Shown: one piece after another, positions 56,690 to 64,000 of the stretch | Position numbering within the stretch: the stretch's first letter is position 1 | Layout: each line of letters starts with the position of its first letter | Assembly: GCA_025024175.1 (NCBI GenBank) | Contig: QCXZ01000064.1 | Span: 22,874,286 to 22,938,285 of the forward strand | Source: Rhyzopertha dominica | Taxonomy: Eukaryota > Arthropoda > Insecta > Coleoptera > Bostrichidae | Direction: 5' to 3' | Length of the DNA stretch: 64,000 nucleotides | Translations under genes and position numbers: made by a program | The notes under the pieces: generated by a model | Seen by the model: only the letters and a program-made list of their open reading frames with translations | Database searches by the model: none | What the model was told of the DNA's origin: nothing

Positions 56690-58830
56690 CGTATTATTAT
56701 CATTATTATTACTAAAGGTCTTTATTTATCAAAATACACAGTACATCTATATATATAGTAATTGGGGGCGAAGTTCAGCCAACAGCCCTCATATGAAAAG
56801 CTGCGGTTGTTCTCCCACTTAACCCCCAGTTTAAAAAAAATAGATTCATACTACATGACACTGCTCTAATATTTATGCAAATGTTTTCGAAAACATAAAA
56901 GAGTACACTGCTTAATGCTCTGAGGCAAAGAGTTATAAAACGAAACACATTCATAAAGAAAACGTCGTTTACCCATCTCAGTGTAACATAACTGCATATC
57001 TATCAACCCCCTATGCCTCAAGTTCAGATGATGGACATCGGTGCGAAAACGAATTTTATTACCCAAATGATGGTCTTCTGTCAAGTAAAATCCTGTGCAA
57101 TAGACAAGAAGCATACGACAATCTCCGGTTTGATATATTCAACCAACCAAGCTCGGCTATCTTATAAGATACGTGATTATATTTTCTTATACCATAGAGC
57201 CTAACGCAAGCATTCTGCAACCTTTGAATCCTAATTTTGTCAATAGCTCTTAGGCACGGACCATACACCGAGTCACAGTAGTCGAATTGTGAAACAACTA
57301 GACTATTCGTTAAGATCTTTTTCATGTTTCCTTGCAAAAGTGAACGGTTTTGATAAATACGCTTTAAGGTGTAATAAGCTTTCTGGCACGTGAGTGCCAA
57401 AACGAAGATCAGAATCAATATACACACCCAAATTTTTTGCAACATCAGTGATTGGAATTCAATTTCCATTAATTTGTATATCAATTGTGTCTTTTGATGC
57501 AAGTCTGTCACACTTACGGCCAAAAGTTATAACATTTGACTTCAACTGGTTCAAAAGTAAGCCATGAGCAGGATATATATTACAGCCTAGACAGATCTTT
57601 GTTGATATCACGACATGCAGACTCTATATTTTTCAAGTCAAAAGATGTATAAATTTGAGTATCATCTGCGTAGCAATGTAAGTTACATGACTTTATAACA
57701 AACTCAAAATACGAAGTATATATTATAAATAATATAGGACCTAAAATAGAACCTTGCGGTACACCTCTGCTGACGTATCTCACTTCGGACACATTTCCAT
57801 TCAGTGTCACCACCTGAGAACGATTGCTTAAATAACTTGCCAACATTTGAATTGCCATTTTACTGAGACCAATGTAATGCAGAATACATAACAGAGTTTT
57901 GTGCGAAATCGAGTAATATTAAAACAGTAAGTTTTCCTTTATCAGTTTCAGTCACTATGTCATCTATAATTTTAATAAGAGCAGTATTACAGCCATATCC
58001 CGCTCTAAAACCTGACTGATTATTCGGCAGAATATTTTGTTTAATCCTATGAGCCTGCAGTTGCATAGCTATAACACGCTCCAACAACTTTGATAAAGTT
58101 GGTAACAAGCTAATGGGCCTCAAATCGTTCAGTGACAGTGGTGTACTACCAACTACCAACGCCTGTTTCCAGCAGTCTGGAAACACAGAGTGATTTATGC
58201 AAAAATTGATAATATGCACCACAATAGGCAACAGGTATGGAACACACAGTTTAATCATATTTATATTGATTTGGTCAGTGCCTAGAGCTTTCGTTTTAAT
58301 TGAAGATAATATGATGCGCAGTATGTCAATCTCATCCATAGCCTTGAAATTCAGAATTTCAGAAACGGAGCTCTTTATTGAGTTTGAATAAAAGTGTGTA
58401 TAAGAAGTACCTCGTAATGATATATTAGGAACACTATCAATGAAATAGTTGTTGATTTCATTAACATTTGTCAAATTACTAGGTATGAAAAACATTTTTT
58501 AGATTTAATTTGTAAATCTGTTACCTGTTTCCAAAAATCATTAACGCTTTGCCTCTGAAAAGAATGCCTCAAATAGGCCCTTTTTTCTCTCACTACTGCA
58601 GCATTTACAGAACTCCTAATGTGCTTATAGCTATTCCAATTTGTGACATTTGGTACCAGCTTGTATCCTCTGAGAGCATTATCTCTGCTCCGCATCATGC
58701 TTTTAAGGTTGTCAGTAAGCCAGGGTGCTGGGAGCCTAGTAAATCTGGAACACACAACTGGTGCTGCTTTTTATCATAATAAATTACAAATCCTGAATAA
58801 TGACATTATAATCAACAAGCTTTAAATTAA
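56690..58830 (-). mobile_element. LINE (Jockey/CR1-like), 5' truncated, reversed
   Basis: This is the best-preserved retroelement in the window. On the minus strand it begins inside the endonuclease-RT linker, runs through a complete RT and C-terminal domain, and ends near 56,690 with AATAAAG and a TAATAATAATGATAATAAT tail, as expected for LINEs that end in short triplet repeats rather than poly(A). Endonuclease and ORF1 are missing: a typical 5' truncation. No flanking target duplication was identified. Confidence 0.85.
56866..58755 (-). pseudogene. LINE ORF2 (RT and C-terminal domain), frameshifted
   Basis: Pieces read from high to low coordinates. Linker 58,755-58,471: LPAPWLTDNLKSMMRSRDNA. 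RT fingers 58,495-57,860: ALGTDQINI, LNDLRPISLLPTLSKLLERV, QSGFRAGYGCNTALIKI and motif A LTVLILLDF (shifted after the Asp). Palm 57,858-57,580: VSRGVPQGSILGPILFIIY (motif B) and HCYADDTQIY (motif C, the catalytic Asp pair kept). C-terminal part 57,523-57,059: SLVVSQFDYCDSVYGPCL, RIQRLQNACVRL. Tail 57,114-56,866: RTDVHHLNLRHRGLIDM. The pieces abut or overlap with few shifts, so this is a fairly recent insertion. The protein would copy its own RNA into DNA at a nicked target; as it stands it is dead. Confidence 0.85.
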
Positions 58831-58834
58831 CTAA

Positions 58835-60525
58835 CAAACGTAATGCACATTTTTTGTTGTAAATAGTAGATTATATATGCAGTATGCCACAAAGTGACAA
58901 ATACCTTTCGTGGAAGTAAGTGGTAAAAACTTTACTGCCAACCGTAAAATGTAATTTTGGACATTCAGTTCTACTTTTTTTGGTATACCTTCCAATTTGC
59001 GTTGCATAAACCCCTTAACCATTCTTAATCCGCCGCGTATGTTGGCATACTTCCTTGAAGTTTTCGGTTGATTGGAACATTAAAACGACGGATAGTTGTT
59101 TAATTTGCTAGGCGTGCGAATTGGACTTTGTAAATTATTCTCTAACCCGTCAGAAATGGTGTTCGGGAATAATGATTAGTACATTATCTATTTATATAAA
59201 ACATGTCCTGGTACGACTCAATGTGCAGTTGTTTCAGTTTGTTACTATAGTTTCACAGTTGAGTAGTTGAGTAGTTTAATACCTGCGATAGAGGTTGTAG
59301 AAAATATTGATTGTAATATGTTATATCGTTAATTATTTATAAATAATGTTTTAACTATTGTGCTCGCCAGTCGGAGAACTGGTAACTCAACCGCATCAGC
59401 CTGGGCGACCTAGAGAGTTTGCTATCACAAACGTAAGCTGGAATCCTGTCAAATTCGCCAATATTGCTCAGTACAAGTGTCAAACGTTTCTTCGCAAAAA
59501 GGTAATCCTGTAGTTTTCTTTTTGGTTTAACGCTTTGAGTATTGATCGTGATCCGCTACAGTATACATTATACATCAACAAGATTGCTCATTTACATGAT
59601 ATTACCATAAATTTAAAATAAGATAAAAATTTAGATCCTTATAAAACATGAATGCTTGTATAAAACATACAAAGCTGGTGAAAAATCACAAAAAAAAAAT
59701 TCTTGGCATAATTTAATGAACGTAAGTTGTACAGCACCAAGAAGTAACCCCTTAACCGTGCCTTAGCCGTGTTGATTAGTATTACATGGACATCCAAACA
59801 TGCGGTAGCTATGTGCATCTACTGTTAGTTGCAGTGCATTTTCAGTGACCATTATTACATAAATTGTGTCTGTTGTAGCATGCATGAAGTATTGTTACCG
59901 ATTTACTGTCAAGAGAACGCGCAAAAGACATGTGAAGAACATTTCCAGGATGTGAAATTCATAAAATAATAAATTAATTACCAATATTGTAAAAAGGATC
60001 GAAACAATCAGAAAATTCAGAGGAGCATAAAATATGGCAAACAGCTGTATGTTCTACATGAATGACTCGTAAATGGGGAGGTATTACAAGGGTTACTGTT
60101 AAAAGGCTAAGGATTGCTAATACCGAAATCGATGACAGAAGATTTATTTCACAAATAACATTTAGAACATGGAGTTGAGCTAAATATTCAGTTTTTTAAC
60201 AGAACTAATTCTGAAACATTAAAGAATGTACCCATGCAATAACTAAATTCGAAAGAGGCCATTTTATATAGAGAGTATGGATGATCCTATGCGGAGGAAA
60301 GAAAAAAAAATACTTAATAACTTTCAATTCACCAGATTCGGGTGCAAAAACGTTTGTATGTTTCGGGACAGGATATACCAAATTGTGTGATAGCAGATTC
60401 GTAACTGAAAATTTTCTGAGAAACCCTTGAATTGACAACATTATTACTACCAGCACCAGAAGAACTGCTCAATACGATATTTTTAAATTTCAAGAAAAGG
60501 AAGTTGTTCGAGTTGCGGGAATAGA
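58835..60525. other. no gene recognised
   Basis: AT-rich. Overlapping minus-strand frames at 60,205-60,535 contain no domain that I can assign, though they may belong to the transposase relic that follows. Confidence 0.35.
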
Positions 60526-60529
60526 GTTG

Positions 60530-60700
60530 CAGCACTCCTCAGTTTGTGGTTAGTTTAATGGACAACGCTTCATATCCACAAAATCTTAATAAAGAAAGTT
60601 AATAAAGTCCTTTGAAGTTTTAGAGTCAAATGCTGAATTAGTAATTCAAACTGAGCGAAGAGGAAGTCGATGAAGAACAAGATGAATATTAAAGTACATG
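60530..60700 (+). pseudogene. possible DDE transposase tail relic
   Basis: The plus-strand reading VVSLMDNASYPQNLNKES (about 60,546-60,600) resembles the 'VMDNASYHS' second-Asp block of an insect IS630-like transposase group. SEEEVDEEQDEY (about 60,653-60,690) resembles the acidic end seen in those proteins. Everything between is missing or shifted. Two short matches only, so tentative. Confidence 0.35.
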
Positions 60701-60704
60701 CTTG

Positions 60705-61855
60705 CTATTAATAATAAAGATAATAGGAAGGTGACGAAACTTAGATATTTATAAGCCAGAAACTAAATAGTAATTGACATCATGGTGTTTTCAGCAAGCA
60801 TTAAGAAAAATTTATGCTTCTTGCATCGGTAAAATTGGTATGTTGCAACTGTTACATTCAGGCATGGCAGAACAGTTTCAGAAAAATCAAGACAATGCAA
60901 ATGCCCACATAACACAATAAACTATAGAATTTATACTATATTGAACTAATGCTTATAAACTCAACCCAACAGCAGTAGGAATTGTTTAACTGTGAGTATC
61001 TATATCCAGTTACCGCGACCACTGTATTATCAAACACTAAAGGTATTGCTCTAGACAACACTTAGCAATGCCTGAAAGAACACCCTAATCAATTCTTGAA
61101 CATATACAAAGGTTAAAAGGTGAAGCTCAACAAACGGATGTCGAATTCGGTCTTCCGTCACGTGCCTCCTTTTTCCTTGAAAAATAGCAGGCGACATGCT
61201 ATAAATACGCTAAAAGTTATCCTCTCCTTTTTCCTGGAATCTCATTTCCGATGTAATAAATACATCAAAGCTCCCCTGTTTTAGAAATATTTTTCGGGGA
61301 ACACTTTTCAGTAAGTTGGGTCTAAACGGCAGCTCACATCCTCCCCTATCTAACAACGTCGAAACATGCATTAATGTAGCTCTTTATAAAGCTAACTTGA
61401 TTGTGTAAAAGCCTCAGAACCCATTGAAAAGTAAACGCGAGATTGAATTGTTTGGAGAGGAACAACTCATAAAGGGTCATTACAAACACATACAGGTTGA
61501 TACTCCTTCTAAAGAGAGGAAATTTCGATATGGTTGAATGTTCAGTATTAAAGAAGTACACAGAAAGTGTCTAAAGTTAACTAATTTTAAACCAGAATTT
61601 GAATGCTGAAACGTCACAAACGAAACGAAAATGCGCATTTGGCAACAAAGCTACTGGTTACCGAATACCCATTGTTAGATGTCAGCAAGTGTCGCCGATG
61701 TAAATATAACCTCAACATTTGTTTGAGTAGCTTCTGTTGTATTCATATTGTATTGTACTCGTATTTTTAGTTATCAAATGGACGCGGAATTTTTAAAGGC
61801 AGACAATGATAATTTGACCCTGATAGATAACGATATGAAGATATGATAAATAATT
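60705..61855. other. no gene recognised
   Basis: AT-rich; no motif. Confidence 0.4.
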
Positions 61856-61857
61856 AA

Positions 61858-61960
61858 AATGCATGTCTATGTTGTGGTGTCTTCACCGCAATCGACTGCA
61901 GATAGATCTATTTCGCATAACTATAGCTCATCATTGCAATTTAGGTCTAGTGCAGACAGC
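61858..61960 (+). repeat. dispersed repeat, copy B (pair with 54,368-54,475)
   Basis: Same order of conserved words as copy A (GACTGCAGATAGATCTATTT, GCTCATCATTGCA, GGTCTAGTGCAGACAGCA). The match resumes after a short insertion at CTATATACCAAAG. Confidence 0.7.
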
Positions 61961-61964
61961 ACGG

Positions 61965-62635
61965 CATAGAACTCGTATTGCCTATATACCAAAGACTTGG
62001 TATGATTTTTTATTTATTTAGATGACAATGCCATCTGTCAGCATTACACTGACATGATGACAAAGCCACCTAGCTGCCATTATGGGATCTACATCCTAAG
62101 GGAAGTGACCAGTATATTAATGAATGCATTAAAAAAAGAGCAATAATTGCTTGATAACCTCTGTATTTTTCACTTAAATGATTTGGATTACTGCTGGACG
62201 GCATCCTTTACAAAATCACAACGTGACCGTTGCTTGTATGGATCTAACACCAAACCTTTCGAGAAGTTTGTAACGTATAAACAATTAATAACAGCCCTAA
62301 TTGAGATCCTGTGGTACTGTTGTTATCGTGTCTATAAGATAAATAGCACAATCAATACACTCATAAATATTAATGGTCATAAATAAACAAATAAGAAAAT
62401 TACGGAGACGTTTTCACTATGGTGTTCTTTCTTGTTAAAAAAGTTGAAAGCACAAAACCTAAACTGTTCATGAGGCACTTCGCGTATTGCTTGTATAAAC
62501 GACGAAGGATGATTGATAACACTGGAAAGTTATGTATGTTCCCTGACACGTGTCCGAGAATTCTTTTACGAACTTCATACCAAAGCAACAGCGTGATCAT
62601 GCCCCTATGGACACGTGCAGAGCAAACAGTGTGCA
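61965..62635. other. no gene recognised
   Basis: Frames of 77-79 codons at 62,147-62,652 on both strands overlap one another and lack recognisable domains. Confidence 0.35.
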
Positions 62636-62639
62636 CCAA

Positions 62640-63110
62640 ACGTCAAAACTGATATAAACAATATTTATCTTTCAAACGCGGAAATTCTCTCTGGAACGGA
62701 AGTGTTTGCTTTCGAATACAATTTAAGGTGGAAGCATTTATGCCACAGAGGAATAAACGCGAGACCGGCTCGCGTTTCTGACGTGTGAATGTGAAACGTT
62801 GAGAAAAATAAAATTCTTATCTGCAGAGTCCGGATTTCCTACCCTCGGGTGCAGACCTTATCCTTATTATTTTGCTACATTTGTTTACTTTTGTTTAATC
62901 AAGTTGACTCACAGCAGCAGTTTTGCTTTATGAGAATTAAATTAGATCGCCGCTTCTCTTTGCTCACATAATTGCGCTCGTTTTATCCACGGAAATCTGT
63001 TTATCTCTCTTTACAGCAGACTACATTATATTTCATATTCCGTTTCTAATTAGTTATCTATACATTTAAAATTAAATGTATTATGCTCTAACCTTTTTGC
63101 TTGTTTTTAT
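62640..63110. other. GC-richer unique block, possible conserved non-coding DNA
   Basis: Includes AAACGCGAGACCGGCTCGCG, CGGATTTCCTACCCTCGGG, GAGAATTAAATTAGATCGCC and TTCTAATTAGTTA. No frame or repeat signature. Composition and TAATTA cores suggest regulatory DNA; not proven. Confidence 0.2.
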
Positions 63111-63114
63111 CTCG

Positions 63115-64000
63115 TTTATAGCAGGTGTAAAATGAAAACGTATATGATATGGAAGAATAACATGTATTCAAATGGTGATTGTAGGTCTAACGACGCGACG
63201 GGAGTCCAGAATCAAGGACAATGAAATCAGCTCTGAAGATGCTTACCACATCAGTGGGCGAAATCACCGCGAATTGAAGACGCAATATTTTGTTTATGTT
63301 GCTGTGTTTTTAGCTCTTCTGGAAATCGTTAAAAGTTACCTAAGAATATTGCGCTCACCTGCTATCAAATCAGTCAACGAAGCGAGGCAGCTGAGTACAA
63401 CACAACTCCAGATAAGAGCTATTACACTAACAACCGTGCAGCTCAATAGCTGCTGCTCGTAAGTGTCCAAATAAGAAAAATTCCTTCCGATGTTACCAGG
63501 CCTTTCTTCCCTAAATGTCAATAGATCGATAAGTCGACAGTGAAGTACCTAGCTGAAATTGCTTCTACGACATTTTCTCTTTTCCTTTGTGACAGAGTTA
63601 ATACAGACTCAAAAGTCGGAAACCTAGTCAGGTAATACATTTTTCAGCTTTACAGCGGAGCCTTACATTCTGTACGTAATAATTCATGCTAACGCGAATT
63701 CCTTCGCTCATGTCAAGGCAGCGCGAAAAATTTGAATGCACTAAAGGTTATTTATTGCCACTCTGAACAGACAACGGAACTGCAGCACATGGCAAGTTCA
63801 ATGCCAACAATGTGTTATTTGTGAAGGTCCTTGTATTTAATTATTTTTCAGCGAATTCTCAATTTAAACGGCAACACAATGAATTACTTACCAGGCGCAA
63901 TGTATGGAATAGTATTACTCACCTGAAACAAAGAACTTTGATAATTACAAATTTTAAAAGGTTACATAAAATAGTTTACAAATGATCATCTAGAAATACA
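63115..64000. other. no gene recognised; overlapping open frames
   Basis: A 96-codon plus-strand frame (63,172-63,462) overlaps a 61-codon minus-strand frame. Neither has a domain that I recognise, and no splice or start context favours either. Confidence 0.35.

Overview
The window is AT-rich eukaryotic DNA with no bacterial-style gene organisation. No host gene can be called with confidence: the longest open frames are pieces of retrotransposons and DNA transposons. The mixture (Jockey/CR1-like and R1/I-like LINE relics, a Penelope-like GIY-YIG endonuclease, a pogo/Tigger element, IS630/mariner-type relics, a piggyBac-like MITE, long foldback elements with TA target duplications, tRNA-derived SINEs, a short run of TTAGG units) fits an insect or other arthropod with a large, transposon-rich genome. 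The species cannot be named from this. The window is best read as intergenic or intronic DNA.

Layout. 0-5 kb: AT-rich DNA with short dispersed repeats (a family at about 2.0 and 4.2 kb, a diverged direct pair at 2.3/2.6 kb). 6.5-7.2 kb: decayed IS630/mariner-type transposase. 9.8-10.4 kb: reverse transcriptase (RT) fragment. 11.3-13.0 kb: tRNA-like SINE, then a possible hAT-like element enclosing a Penelope-like endonuclease. 14.1-16.65 kb: Jockey-like LINE split by a 685-bp element with about 100-bp inverted ends. 18.85-20.1 kb: a second, reversed LINE relic. 20.4-22.9 kb: SINE-like repeats. 24.43-26.71 kb: nearly complete pogo/Tigger transposon. 27.2 kb: acidic open frame. 30.5-30.7 kb: a GC-richer segment resembling a first exon. 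34.8-35.3 kb: piggyBac-like MITE. 36-42 kb: copies of a CAGGGTTTCTATAAA-ended element, SINE-like units, and an R1/I-like LINE fragment. 42.63-42.79 kb: a 127-bp insert holding a perfect 34-bp-arm hairpin between 15-bp direct repeats. 44.2 kb: duplicated unit carrying two strong splice-donor consensus sites. 45.6-47.2 and 52.5-54.0 kb: foldback elements. 47.3-48.6 kb: GC-rich repeat with a recent 185-bp tandem duplication. 49.5-51.6 kb: LINE fragment, then a 1.48-kb TIR element. 56.0-56.5 kb: degenerate tandem array. 56.7-58.8 kb: the best-preserved LINE (reversed). 60.5-60.7 kb: transposase tail relic.

Several GC-richer blocks with no repeat signature, some dense in TAAT/ATTA homeodomain cores (8.3, 13.3, 17.8, 22.2, 23.9, 28.5, 43.1, 62.8 kb), are candidates for conserved regulatory DNA. 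That is inference only. The genes here do not work together as a pathway; the biology is layered transposon insertion, nesting and decay. Family assignments rest on protein and terminal motifs read by eye, without any database search.
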